Source of the DNA: Hyphomicrobiales bacterium | GTDB taxonomy: Bacteria; Pseudomonadota; Alphaproteobacteria; Rhizobiales; Rhizobiaceae | NCBI GenBank assembly: GCA_002709005.1 | Contig: PAPH01000011.1 | Location: 1-55,104 of the forward strand | Direction of reading: 5' to 3' | Length of the DNA stretch: 55,104 nucleotides | Shown: piece after piece, positions 47,476 to 55,104 of the stretch | How positions within the stretch are numbered: position 1 is the stretch's first letter | Layout: each line of letters starts with the position of its first letter | Notes under the pieces: model-generated | The model's input: only the letters and a program-made list of their open reading frames with translations | The model's database searches: none | Told to the model about the DNA's origin: nothing | Made by a program: the position numbers and the translations under genes

Positions 47476-48027
47476 ATGCACATGCGAATGCTTGAGAGGC
47501 TCAGGGCGGAAACCGCCGAGGCGCATGAGGATCTCGACCGGCGCCATGAGGGCGGGCAATTCGTCCGGATGGAGGATTACGGCCGGTTCCTCGAGGCTCA
47601 GGCGCGCATCTTTCCCGCAGCCGAGGATCATCTGGCTGCAAGCGCCGAGTTCCGGACCCTGAGCGACTGGTCCGAACGGCTGCGAGCCCAGGCTCTCATG
47701 AGCGACCTGAAGGCCCTCGGACGCCCCGACCCGACCCCGATCGCATTCAGGTTTCATGACCGGCCCGGGGTCGCCGCCGGGATCGCCTATGTGCTCGAAG
47801 GGTCGCGGCTGGGTGGCAAGCTGATTGCCCGCAAGCTTGAACAGGCGGGCCTTGGGGATGCGCCCGTGGCTTTTCTCACCCAGGGGGCGGACCGGCGGTT
47901 CTGGCCGTCATTCACCCGGTGGCTCGAAAGCCGGGAGGCGGACGAGACCTATGCCGAGGATGCCGCCGCCGCCGCCCGCGCCACCTTCAGCCTTTTCCTG
48001 CTGGCCATCCAGAAGGCCGCTGAATAA
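47476..48027 (+). CDS. bphO: Biliverdin-producing haem oxygenase
   Basis: 183 residues of the bacterial haem-oxygenase (BphO) family, which opens haem to biliverdin IX-alpha, CO and iron. H17 in TAEAHEDLD is the likely proximal haem ligand, and YVLEGSRLGGKLIARKL (about 105-121) is the diagnostic distal-helix region. It would provide the chromophore for BphP. Two other ATGs (47482, 47488) are possible starts; GGAG is 10 nt before 47476. Confidence 0.92.
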   Translation: MHMRMLERLRAETAEAHEDLDRRHEGGQFVRMEDYGRFLEAQARIFPAAEDHLAASAEFRTLSDWSERLRAQALMSDLKALGRPDPTPIAFRFHDRPGVAAGIAYVLEGSRLGGKLIARKLEQAGLGDAPVAFLTQGADRRFWPSFTRWLESREADETYAEDAAAAARATFSLFLLAIQKAAE

Positions 48028-48387
48028 GGAGGGGCCGAGTGCAAAAGGAAAAATTTTTTTCTTCCAGATTTTCCCGCGAAATTACAAGTAATATAGAATC
48101 TATAACGCACAGATTTGAAATCTACTCGCGCCTGTCGCGGTTATTTTGATCAAGCAAGTGTTTCCGTCTGTAATATAAGACCGAGGGCACGTGTCGCATC
48201 ATTTGCTTCTCGTCTCCCCGGCGTGCTAGCAATGCCCCATGCCTGATAAAACAACCGGACAGGCGGACACTTATAGTGTTCCGCTGCTTCGCCGCGTTTC
48301 GTGCGTTGCTGCGCCTGCCTTTCCGGCCGGGCCAGGCTCCCGGCATATCCGATTTTCAAGAACGAAATCCCGAGAAGGAGGGTTTTT
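48028..48387. promoter_or_regulatory. 360-bp AT-rich gap before the betaine importer
   Basis: An A5-T7 tract with GGAA/TTCC ends (48047-48065) follows bphO and may terminate it. Further on, ACACT-TAT-AGTGT (48267-48279) is a short perfect inverted repeat, and AAGGAGG marks the transporter ribosome site. The stretch 48050-48180 is unusually AT-rich for this window. No tRNA or known RNA recognised. Confidence 0.4.
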
Positions 48388-49380
48388 ATGAACAAGCTGC
48401 TTTTTGCTTCCACCACTCTCGCAGCCCTCGCGCTGCTGCCGATGCAGGCCAACGCGCAGGACGCCGACGCCGCGGAGTGCGGTGAGGTCTCCATCGCCCA
48501 GATGAACTGGGCTGCTGCCGAAGTCACCACCAACATCGCCAAGTTCCTGCTCGAGGAAGGCTACGGCTGCTCGGTCAGCCTGGTGAATTCCGACACCATT
48601 CCGGCCATCACCTCGGTTGCCGAGAACGGCGAGCCGGACGTGGTCACCAACCTCTGGCTCAACTCGGCCGGCGACGCCTACAAGAAGCTCGAGGAAGGCG
48701 GCACCATGGAGCGCCTGACCAACGTGCTCGAGCCGGGCGGCGTGGAAGGCTGGTGGATTCCCACCAAGCTCGCCGAGGAACATCCGGAACTCACCACCAT
48801 CGAAGGCGTGATGAAGAACCCGGAACTCGTCGGCGGTCAGTTCAACAACTGCCCGGACGGCTGGGGTTGCCGCGTGGTCTCCGACAACCTGGTGCGCGCG
48901 CTTGATCTCGAATCCGCCGATATCGAGGTCTTCAACCACGGTTCGGGTGAAACGCTCGCTTCCTCCATGGGGTCGGCCGTGACCGACGGCAAGCCGTGGT
49001 TCGGCTACTACTGGGGTCCGACCGTGCCGATGGGCAAGTACGACATGACCCGCGTCAAGCTGGGCGAGTATCAGGAAGAGGCATTCGCCAACCTGCAGAA
49101 CCCGGATGCGGACGACCCGCAGGTCTCCGACTTCCCGGCCGCACCCATCCTGACCTCGGCCACCACCGAGTTCGTCAAGTCGCACCCGGAAGTCACCGAC
49201 TTCTTCCGCAACATGACGTTCAAGACCGCGACCATGAGCTCGCTTCTGGCATGGCAGGACGAGAACAACGCCTCCGCCGAGGAGGTCGCCGTTCACTTCC
49301 TGACCGAGAATCCGGACGTCTGGACCGGCTGGGTCAATGATCAGGCCAAGGAAAACCTGAAGAACCTGATCGAAGGATGA
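48388..49380 (+). CDS. Glycine betaine/choline-type ABC substrate-binding protein
   Basis: A 330-residue periplasmic OpuAC/ProX-type binding protein. The signal peptide is about 1-23 (LAALALLPMQANA, cut before QDADA). Aromatic residues that could cage a quaternary ammonium are in NLWLNS, VEGWWIP and WFGYYWGP; cysteines at CGE, GCS, NNCPDGWGC suggest disulfides. First gene of a binding protein-permease-ATPase operon, with AAGGAGGG before the ATG. Ligand could be betaine, proline betaine or choline. Confidence 0.92.
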   Translation: MNKLLFASTTLAALALLPMQANAQDADAAECGEVSIAQMNWAAAEVTTNIAKFLLEEGYGCSVSLVNSDTIPAITSVAENGEPDVVTNLWLNSAGDAYKKLEEGGTMERLTNVLEPGGVEGWWIPTKLAEEHPELTTIEGVMKNPELVGGQFNNCPDGWGCRVVSDNLVRALDLESADIEVFNHGSGETLASSMGSAVTDGKPWFGYYWGPTVPMGKYDMTRVKLGEYQEEAFANLQNPDADDPQVSDFPAAPILTSATTEFVKSHPEVTDFFRNMTFKTATMSSLLAWQDENNASAEEVAVHFLTENPDVWTGWVNDQAKENLKNLIEG

Positions 49381-49446
49381 TCCGTCTTCGCGCCGCTGCC
49401 TGGGCATGCGGGGGCGTGCCTTGCGGCGCGATGACCGATATCCGGA

Positions 49447-49466
49447 ACGGGGCCTGCCGGCCCCGT
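49447..49466 (+). other. Stem-loop between binding-protein and permease genes
   Basis: ACGGGGCC-TGCC-GGCCCCGT, a perfect 8-bp stem with a 4-nt loop, in the 153-nt gap after the binding-protein gene, followed by a pyrimidine run. Such hairpins often protect the binding-protein mRNA or attenuate downstream genes. Confidence 0.5.
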
Positions 49467-49533
49467 CCCCCTTTCTTGCCGAAACCATTCCACAAAACAA
49501 AACACGGGGCGGACCAGTCGGTCCGACAACTTG

Positions 49534-50571
49534 ATGGCAACATATGACGGGCTTTTCGACGCGCTCGGACTGCGGGCGTGGTGCGACAAGGGGGCCGACA
49601 GCGGACCGATGTCGATGGCGGACCTTCTGGCCAAGACCAAAGGCGATGGCGCCGCGACCGTATCGGCGTGGGACACGCCGTTTCCCTCTCTCGACGCGCT
49701 GCACGACGCCTGCATGGCCATCCCGCAGTCGCGGGACCTGACGCAGGGGCTCGAAAGCGGTTTTCTCGGCATTCGCGACGCGCTCCGCTGGGTCATCGAT
49801 CCGATCACCCAGCCGCTGAGCTGGATGCTTGAGGACATGCTCTGGCTGATGACGCAGTCGCCCTGGTGGATCGTCATGCCGGTGCTGTTCGCCATCACCT
49901 GGCTCGTCTCCCGCTCTTGGAAGATCGTCGGTTTCGTGGCGCTCATGCTCGGGCTGCTTGCATTCGTCGATCACTATCACGAGGCCATGCAGACGCTCGC
50001 CATCATCTTCGTCTGCGCATTCGTCTGCGTGTTGCTCGGCGTGCCGATCGGCATCGCCATGTCGCGCAATGACAAACTCCAGCGTTTCGTCATTCCCATA
50101 CTCGACATGCTGCAGACGCTGCCGCCCTTCGTCTACCTGATCCCGCTGATCTTCCTGTTCTCGGTGACCGAGCCGAAACTCTACGGCATCGCCATCATTC
50201 TCTACGCCATCGTGCCCGTGGTGCGGCTGACCGACCTCGGCATCCGCCTGGTCGACAAGGACGTCATCGAGGCGGCCGACGCCTTCGGCATGACCAACCG
50301 GCAGAAACTCTTCGGGGTGCAGATCCCGCTGGCGCTGCCCAACATCATGGCCGGCGTCAACCAGACCATCATGATGAGCCTCGCCATGGTCGTCATCGCA
50401 TCGCTGGTCTCGGCACCCGGCCTTGGCGTTCTCGTCCTGCGGGGTATCCGCAATCTCGAACTGGGCGTCGGTCTCGTCGCCGGCTTCGGCATCGTGGTTC
50501 TCGCCATCGCGCTTGACCGCGTGACAAAGGCCTCGCTGGCGCGCATCGACGCCAGCCAGGCAAGCCGCTGA
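49534..50571 (+). CDS. Glycine betaine/choline ABC permease (ProW/OpuAB-like)
   Basis: 345 residues. An N-terminal soluble stretch of about 90 residues precedes roughly seven helices. The binding-protein-dependent permease domain contains the ATPase-contact loop EAADAFGMTNRQKLFGVQIPLALP (the EAA motif). It has the long N-terminus of ProW-type proteins. ATG 49534 is chosen; TTG 49531 is directly before it. It is followed after 10 nt by the ATPase gene. Confidence 0.93.
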   Translation: MATYDGLFDALGLRAWCDKGADSGPMSMADLLAKTKGDGAATVSAWDTPFPSLDALHDACMAIPQSRDLTQGLESGFLGIRDALRWVIDPITQPLSWMLEDMLWLMTQSPWWIVMPVLFAITWLVSRSWKIVGFVALMLGLLAFVDHYHEAMQTLAIIFVCAFVCVLLGVPIGIAMSRNDKLQRFVIPILDMLQTLPPFVYLIPLIFLFSVTEPKLYGIAIILYAIVPVVRLTDLGIRLVDKDVIEAADAFGMTNRQKLFGVQIPLALPNIMAGVNQTIMMSLAMVVIASLVSAPGLGVLVLRGIRNLELGVGLVAGFGIVVLAIALDRVTKASLARIDASQASR

Positions 50572-50581
50572 GGAGATCGGG

Positions 50582-51691
50582 ATGAGCAACAACGACACCG
50601 CAACCATGACTGAAGCCCGCGATGAAAGCCTGCCGGAAGACGATGCCAGGCGCCCGGTGAAGGTCTCCATCCGCAATCTCTATAAAATCTTCGGCGAGGA
50701 CCCTGAGCGTGCGCTCGAAAAGGTGAAGGCCGGCATGGGCAAGCCGGAACTGCTCGAGAGCGAGAACCATGTCCTCGGCCTCAGCGACATCAATGTCGAC
50801 ATCCGCGACGGCGAGATCACCGTGATCATGGGGCTGTCCGGATCCGGCAAATCGACGCTGATCCGCCATCTCAACCGGCTGATCGAGCCGACGGCCGGCG
50901 AGATCCTCTTCAAGGGCGACGACATTCTCGGCTGGGGGCAAGGCCAGCTCCGCGAATTGCGCCGCAAGAACATGTCGATGGTGTTCCAGAAATTCGCCTT
51001 GCTGCCGCACCGCACGGTGACCGAGAATGCCGCCATGGCGCTTGCCACGCGCGGGATCTCGCGGTCCGAATATGAGGACGAGGCGACCAAGTGGCTCGAT
51101 CGCGTCGGCCTCGGCGGCTACGGCGATCAGTATCCGCACCAGCTCTCGGGCGGCATGCAGCAGCGCGTCGGCATTGCCAGGGCGCTGGCGTCGAACTCCG
51201 ATATCATGCTGATGGACGAGGCATTTTCGGCGCTCGACCCGCTGATCCGCACCGACATGCAGGATCTGCTGCTCGAACTTCAGGGCGAGTTGCACAAGAC
51301 CGTCGTCTTCATCACGCACGATCTGGACGAGGCATTGAAGCTCGCCGATCACCTGGTCATCCTCAAGGACGGCAGCGTGGTGCAGCAGGGCGAACCGCAG
51401 CATATTCTGCTCAAACCGAACGATCCCTACATCGAGGACTTCGTCGCCGACATCAACCGGGCCCGCGTGCTGCGCACCCGCTCGGTGATGGACAAGGGCG
51501 TGCCGAAGGGCGAGGGATCCGGCGACTATGCCGGCGACGTCGATCAGAACGACAATCTCGAAAGCGTCATCGCCCGCGCCGAGGGCGCGATGGACAAGCG
51601 TTACCGCGTCATGAAGGACGGCAAGCCGGTCGGCACGCTCAAAATGACCGAGATCATGAAGGCGCTGGTGCCGCGCAAGGTCGAGGGGTAG
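50582..51691 (+). CDS. Glycine betaine/choline ABC ATPase (ProV/OpuAA-like)
   Basis: 369 residues. Walker A is GLSGSGKSTLIRHLNRL, the Q-loop is FQKFALLPHRTV, the signature is LSGGMQQRVGIARAL and Walker B is IMLMDEAFSALDP. The N-terminal IRNLYKIFGEDPERAL is characteristic of the ProV/OpuAA group. After the ATPase core the C-terminal regulatory region (about 300-369) is short and looks like one partial CBS-type unit rather than a full tandem pair. ATG preceded by GAGGAGATCGGG. Confidence 0.93.
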   Translation: MSNNDTATMTEARDESLPEDDARRPVKVSIRNLYKIFGEDPERALEKVKAGMGKPELLESENHVLGLSDINVDIRDGEITVIMGLSGSGKSTLIRHLNRLIEPTAGEILFKGDDILGWGQGQLRELRRKNMSMVFQKFALLPHRTVTENAAMALATRGISRSEYEDEATKWLDRVGLGGYGDQYPHQLSGGMQQRVGIARALASNSDIMLMDEAFSALDPLIRTDMQDLLLELQGELHKTVVFITHDLDEALKLADHLVILKDGSVVQQGEPQHILLKPNDPYIEDFVADINRARVLRTRSVMDKGVPKGEGSGDYAGDVDQNDNLESVIARAEGAMDKRYRVMKDGKPVGTLKMTEIMKALVPRKVEG

Positions 51692-52118
51692 GGGCTACGC
51701 GCCTTCCGTCCGTAGGCGTGGTGCACGCGGATTTCATCGAAGACATCCCTGGCCGGTATCGTCCGGCCGGGATCCGCCACGGGCGTCTTGGATTGTGCAC
51801 ACTTTTGCGTAGCCGGTCTTCGATTGCCCGATCGCGGGTCTGCGTTGCGCAGGCTTCTCCGTCAGTGACGGCAGTTTTCCTGAGAGTTGCAGGAAATGCT
51901 CTCCATTCACATGAAACGAAACCGCATGCGCGGGAAACGTTTTGGGCCCAAGCCGCGCAATGCTGCCTCGCCACCCTTGCCATTGCCGCCGAATTCACCT
52001 ATATCCCCCTCAACATCTTGATCGCTAGGAACAAGAGTGGGCCCACCCGGACCCGCTCTTTTTTGTTACCGATCGCCCGGAGCAACGGCGCTCGCCTCAA
52101 TGCTGCGAGACGCCTCGA
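51692..52118. promoter_or_regulatory. 427-bp leader region before rimP with attenuator-like terminator
   Basis: Contains no credible ORF. The first part (about 51720-51900) is the end of the betaine operon and presumably the rimP promoter. The last part carries the terminator at 52035-52064, about 55 nt before the rimP GTG. I recall a family of predicted attenuators termed rimP-leader in alphaproteobacteria, which this arrangement fits. Confidence 0.5.
52035..52064 (+). terminator. Intrinsic terminator in the rimP-nusA leader
   Basis: GAGTGGG (52035-52041) pairs with CCCGCTC (52052-52058; one G-T pair), followed directly by TTTTTT. It is on the same strand as and upstream of rimP-nusA. It could end the betaine operon or act as a conditional terminator for nusA control. 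Confidence 0.7.
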
Positions 52119-52781
52119 GTGGATACGGACAGCCAGTTGGCGGACAACCAGACCGACGAACGCATCATTACCGAAACGGGGCTCGACGCGCGCATCGCGC
52201 AGATCGTCGAACCGGTCATCGTCTCGATGGATTACCGGCTGGTGCGCGTGCGCATGTCGGGCCAGAACGGGCTGACGTTGCAGATCATGGCCGAGCGGCC
52301 GGACGGCACCATGACGGTTACGGATTGCGAGGCGATCTCCCGCGGGCTTTCGCCCGTGCTCGACGTCGAGGATCCGATCGGCAAGCAGTATCATCTGGAG
52401 GTTTCCTCGCCCGGGATCGACCGGCCGATGGTCCGCGTCTCCGATTTCAAGCGCTGGCAAGGCCATCTTGCCCGCTGCGACACCTCGCAGCTCGTCGACA
52501 ACCGCAAGCGTCACCGCGGCTTCATTCGCGATGTGACCGACGCCGGTTTCTCGATCGAGCGCGATCAGCCGGTCGAGGGCGAAGAGAACGTGACGGTCAT
52601 CCCGTTCTCGGCACTGGCCGAAGCCAAGCTGATCCTCACCGACGACCTCATCCGCGACGCTCTGAAGGCCGACAAGGCCGCCAAGCAGGCGCGCAAGGCC
52701 GCCGGCGAGGAGATCGATGACGAGTTCGGCGACGACGTCGAAATCGAGAGTGCAAACGACACCGGGGACGACGACAGCTAG
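52119..52781 (+). CDS. rimP: Ribosome maturation factor RimP
   Basis: A 30S assembly factor. 220 residues, longer than the usual 150 or so because of a charged C-terminal tail ([21 protein letters not shown]). The N-terminal domain contains [21 protein letters not shown] and [19 protein letters not shown], and [12 protein letters not shown] is the family signature. GTG start, no strong ribosome site seen. First gene of the rimP-nusA-ylxR(-infB) operon. Confidence 0.95.
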   Translation: MDTDSQLADNQTDERIITETGLDARIAQIVEPVIVSMDYRLVRVRMSGQNGLTLQIMAERPDGTMTVTDCEAISRGLSPVLDVEDPIGKQYHLEVSSPGIDRPMVRVSDFKRWQGHLARCDTSQLVDNRKRHRGFIRDVTDAGFSIERDQPVEGEENVTVIPFSALAEAKLILTDDLIRDALKADKAAKQARKAAGEEIDDEFGDDVEIESANDTGDDDS

Positions 52782-52929
52782 TCGGTTCCCTTCGAAAATG
52801 ACCTGTCCGGTCGCCGATCGTGGTATGATCCCGGGACGCGGCCTTCGATTTGACCAACAGGCCCCTGTAACCCTTCACGGACCGGGCCGAACCAAACGGA
52901 CCCCGACGGGGCCGGCAACGGAGAAGACA

Positions 52930-54561
52930 ATGGCAGTCAGCGCCAACAGGCTCGAGCTTCTGCAGATCGCCGACGCAGTGGCCCGCGAGAAGAACATCGA
53001 CCGCGAGATCGTCATCGCCGCCATGGCCGACGCGATCCAGAAGGCCGCGCGCTCGCGCTACGGTTCGGAATCCAACATCCGCGCCGACATCAATTCCAAG
53101 ACCGGCGAGATCCGGCTCCAGCGTCTGCTGGAAGTCGTCGAGCACGCCGAGGACTATTCGACCCAGATCCCGCTGGCGCTCGCCACCGACCGCAACCCCG
53201 AGGCCCAGCTCGGCGACTTCATCGCCGACCCGCTGCCGCCGATGGATTTCGGCCGCATCGCCGCCCAGTCGGCCAAGCAGGTTATCGTGCAGAAGGTGCG
53301 TGAAGCCGAGCGTGACCACCAGTACGAGGAATACAAGGACCGCATCGGCGAGATCGTCAACGGCACCGTCAAGCGCGTCGAATACGGCAACGTCATCGTC
53401 GACATGGGCCGTGGCGAGGGCATCATCCGCCGCGACGAGACGATCCCGCGCGAGAACTTCCGCTACGGCGATCGCGTGCGCGCCTATGTCTACGACGTGC
53501 GCCGCGAACAGCGCGGTCCGCAGATCTTCCTGTCGCGCACCCATCCGCAGTTCATGGTCAAGCTCTTCACCATGGAAGTGCCGGAAATCTACGACGGCAT
53601 CATCGAGATCCGCTCGGTCGCCCGCGACCCGGGCTCGCGCGCCAAGATCGCCGTGATCTCCAACGATTCCTCGATCGACCCGGTCGGCGCCTGCGTCGGT
53701 ATGCGTGGTTCCCGCGTCCAGGCGGTCGTCGGCGAACTGCAGGGCGAGAAGATCGACATCATTCCGTGGTCGCCTTCGCCGGCCACCTTCATCGTCAACG
53801 CGCTGCAGCCGGCCGAAGTCGCCAAGGTGGTGCTCGACGAGGATGCCGAGCGCATCGAGGTGGTTGTACCCGACGAACAGCTGTCGCTCGCCATCGGCCG
53901 TCGCGGCCAGAACGTGCGTCTGGCCTCGCAGCTTACCGGCTGGGATATCGACATCCTGACCGAGGACGAGGAAAGCCAGCGCCGCCAGAAGGAATTCAAC
54001 GAGCGCACCGCTCTGTTCATGGAAGCGCTCGACGTCGACGAGATGGTCGGCCAGGTGCTTGCTTCCGAAGGCTTCAGCCAGGTCGAGGAAGTGGCCTATG
54101 TCGATCTCGACGAAATCACTTCGATCGAGGGCTTCGACGAGGAAACCGCCGAGGAACTCCAGGCCCGCGCTCGCGAATATCTTGAGCGTATCGAGGCCGA
54201 ACTCGATGCCAAGCGCAAGGAGTTGGGCGTCGAGGACGAACTGCGCCAGATCGGCGGCATGACCACCCCGATGATGGTGGCGCTCGGTGAGGACGGCATC
54301 AAGACCATCGAGGATTTCGCCGGCTGCGCGGTCGACGACCTGTGCGGCTGGTCCGAGCGCAAGGACGGCGAGACCCAGCGTTTCGAAGGCCTGTTCTCCA
54401 AGCTCGAGGTCTCGCGCGCCGAGGCCGAAACCATGATCCTCTCGGCGCGTCTGGCCGTCGGCTGGATCACGGAGGACGAACTCGAGGACATGCAGGTCGA
54501 GGGCGAAGAGATCGAGGCCGCAGCCGAAAGCGAAGAGCAGGCAGCTCCGGCCGAGGCCTGA
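52930..54561 (+). CDS. nusA: Transcription elongation/termination factor NusA
   Basis: 543 residues: the N-terminal RNA-polymerase-binding domain (1-125), S1 (about 135-200, [20 protein letters not shown]), KH1 and KH2 (about 230-350, [19 protein letters not shown] and [14 protein letters not shown]), then two helix-hairpin-like acidic repeats and an acid-rich tail ([18 protein letters not shown]). ATG 52930 with GGAGAAG upstream. Binds RNA polymerase to modulate pausing and termination, including possibly at its own leader. Confidence 0.97.
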   Translation: MAVSANRLELLQIADAVAREKNIDREIVIAAMADAIQKAARSRYGSESNIRADINSKTGEIRLQRLLEVVEHAEDYSTQIPLALATDRNPEAQLGDFIADPLPPMDFGRIAAQSAKQVIVQKVREAERDHQYEEYKDRIGEIVNGTVKRVEYGNVIVDMGRGEGIIRRDETIPRENFRYGDRVRAYVYDVRREQRGPQIFLSRTHPQFMVKLFTMEVPEIYDGIIEIRSVARDPGSRAKIAVISNDSSIDPVGACVGMRGSRVQAVVGELQGEKIDIIPWSPSPATFIVNALQPAEVAKVVLDEDAERIEVVVPDEQLSLAIGRRGQNVRLASQLTGWDIDILTEDEESQRRQKEFNERTALFMEALDVDEMVGQVLASEGFSQVEEVAYVDLDEITSIEGFDEETAEELQARAREYLERIEAELDAKRKELGVEDELRQIGGMTTPMMVALGEDGIKTIEDFAGCAVDDLCGWSERKDGETQRFEGLFSKLEVSRAEAETMILSARLAVGWITEDELEDMQVEGEEIEAAAESEEQAAPAEA

Positions 54562-54592
54562 GGGGCCGAGGGTCGGAAGGGGCGCGCACGGC

Positions 54593-55104
54593 GTGAAGAT
54601 CGGAATCGAGCCGGTGAATGACCGCATGTGCATCCTCACCCGTGCCAGGGGCGACAAGGCGGATCTGATCCGCTTCGTTCTGTCCCCTGACGGTGTGGTA
54701 ACGCCGGATCTCAAGCTCGCCCTTCCCGGGCGGGGTGCCTGGGTGACGGCCGATCGCAAGGTGGTCGACGAGGCTGCGAGTAAGGGCGCGTTCGCGCGTG
54801 CCTTCAAGACGAAGCTGGCGCCGCCGGAGGATCTCGGTTCCACGGTCGACGCGCTGCTTCTGGCGGATCTGACCGGGATGATGAACATGGCGCGGAAGTC
54901 CGGCCAGTTCATCGGCGGTTCCGGAAAAGCGGAAGCCGCAATACGATCGGGCGAGGCGATCGCGCTGTTTCACGCAAGCGACGCGGCCGCCGATGGGGTC
55001 CGCAAGCTCGGACAGGCGGTCAAGGCCCGCGCGCTGACGCTGGACGAGCCGGAAATACCCGTTTTCAGGCTGATGACGGGCGAGCAAATGGATGCCTGCT
55101 TCGG
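54593..55104 (+). CDS. YlxR-type RNA-binding protein (DUF448), 3' end outside window
   Basis: About 170 codons, open to the window end. An N-terminal YlxR domain has RMCILTRARGDKADLIRFV and LPGRGAWVTADRKVVDEA. A following L7Ae-like region contains MARKSGQFIGGSGKAEAAI. Two-domain YlxR-L7Ae proteins between nusA and infB are typical of alphaproteobacteria. GTG 54593 is the only suitable start after nusA, with GGAAGGGG about 10 nt upstream. The usual N-terminal Cys-rich turn is reduced here. Confidence 0.88.
   Translation, partial: MKIGIEPVNDRMCILTRARGDKADLIRFVLSPDGVVTPDLKLALPGRGAWVTADRKVVDEAASKGAFARAFKTKLAPPEDLGSTVDALLLADLTGMMNMARKSGQFIGGSGKAEAAIRSGEAIALFHASDAAADGVRKLGQAVKARALTLDEPEIPVFRLMTGEQMDACF

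Noticed and set aside
48271..50676. 801-codon open frame on the minus strand opposite the betaine importer genes
   Set aside because: Its translation is rich in H, R, D, G and Q with no domain or start signal. The plus strand has three clear ABC genes with motifs. It is a codon shadow of GC-rich coding DNA.
51692..52034. tRNA or 6S RNA gene in the rimP leader
   Set aside because: No T-loop GGTTCGAATCC-like sequence, no cloverleaf and no 6S-like long hairpin with central bubble could be made out.
52648..54912. 754-codon minus-strand open frame over nusA
   Set aside because: It mirrors the nusA codon pattern, has no recognisable domains, and would span a complete NusA plus parts of rimP and ylxR.

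Overview
The window is about 55 kb of GC-rich (roughly 60-65 %) chromosomal DNA from an alphaproteobacterium, most likely Hyphomicrobiales (Rhizobiales). The evidence is gene order and gene content: tsaB-rimI-plsC-miaB-phoH-ybeY-corC-lnt-(PraR/PhrR-type regulator)-metK-trmB, rimP-nusA-ylxR, glnD-murJ-trpS-(usp)-nfuA, an Irr-like iron box, an HWE-kinase bacteriophytochrome with its own haem oxygenase, and a rhizobial-type ArsC/ArsH pair. I cannot name the genus. About 50 protein genes are densely packed. I saw no tRNA, rRNA, insertion sequence, prophage or CRISPR array.

Layout. 1-3.4 kb: 3' part of a nicotinamide phosphoribosyltransferase, a DHA2-type drug exporter and a Gfo/Idh/MocA oxidoreductase. 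3.36-8.0 kb: an envelope-glycan block; a minus-strand run of a GT2 glycosyltransferase, a methyltransferase, an SMR-like carrier and GtrA, with a large membrane protein of possible GT-C type diverging from it. 8.1-14.1 kb: mepA, mgsA, glk, an MsbA-type ABC exporter, dapB, gpmA. 14.2-19.2 kb: a LysR/EamA divergent pair, an Ada-like repair protein, a DUF2244 protein, nth and an EI24/CysZ-like membrane protein, with a REP-like palindrome at the nth/EI24 junction. 19.3-24.6 kb (the most accessory part): arsC-arsH; a two-gene unit pairing a GNAT/C39-like-peptidase fusion with an RLAN-ATP-grasp ligase; and a membrane GGDEF protein.

24.9-42.7 kb is core rhizobial housekeeping: nitrogen sensing (glnD), cell wall (murJ), translation (trpS, tsaB, rimI, miaB, ybeY, trmB), Fe-S carrier (nfuA), lipid and lipoprotein acylation (plsC, lnt), and SAM synthesis (metK). 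42.7-44.1 kb: a divergent TetR/SDR pair. 44.4-48.0 kb: a light-sensing island of bacteriophytochrome-HWE kinase-receiver, a convergent stand-alone receiver, and biliverdin-producing haem oxygenase. 48.4-51.7 kb: a glycine betaine/choline-type ABC importer. 51.7-55.1 kb: a leader with an intrinsic terminator, then rimP-nusA-ylxR running off the window.

The best candidate for a poorly described system is the GNAT-C39 / RLAN-ATP-grasp pair (20776-23338). Its catalytic residues are intact, the genes overlap by 8 nt, it diverges from the arsenate genes across a 20-bp dyad, and a decayed second copy of the ligase 3' end lies 1.35 kb downstream, on the far side of the GGDEF gene. Regulatory sites read directly from the sequence are an ATATcAAGATATCTTtATAT palindrome before metK, an Irr-like box before nfuA, and candidate operators for the LysR and TetR genes.
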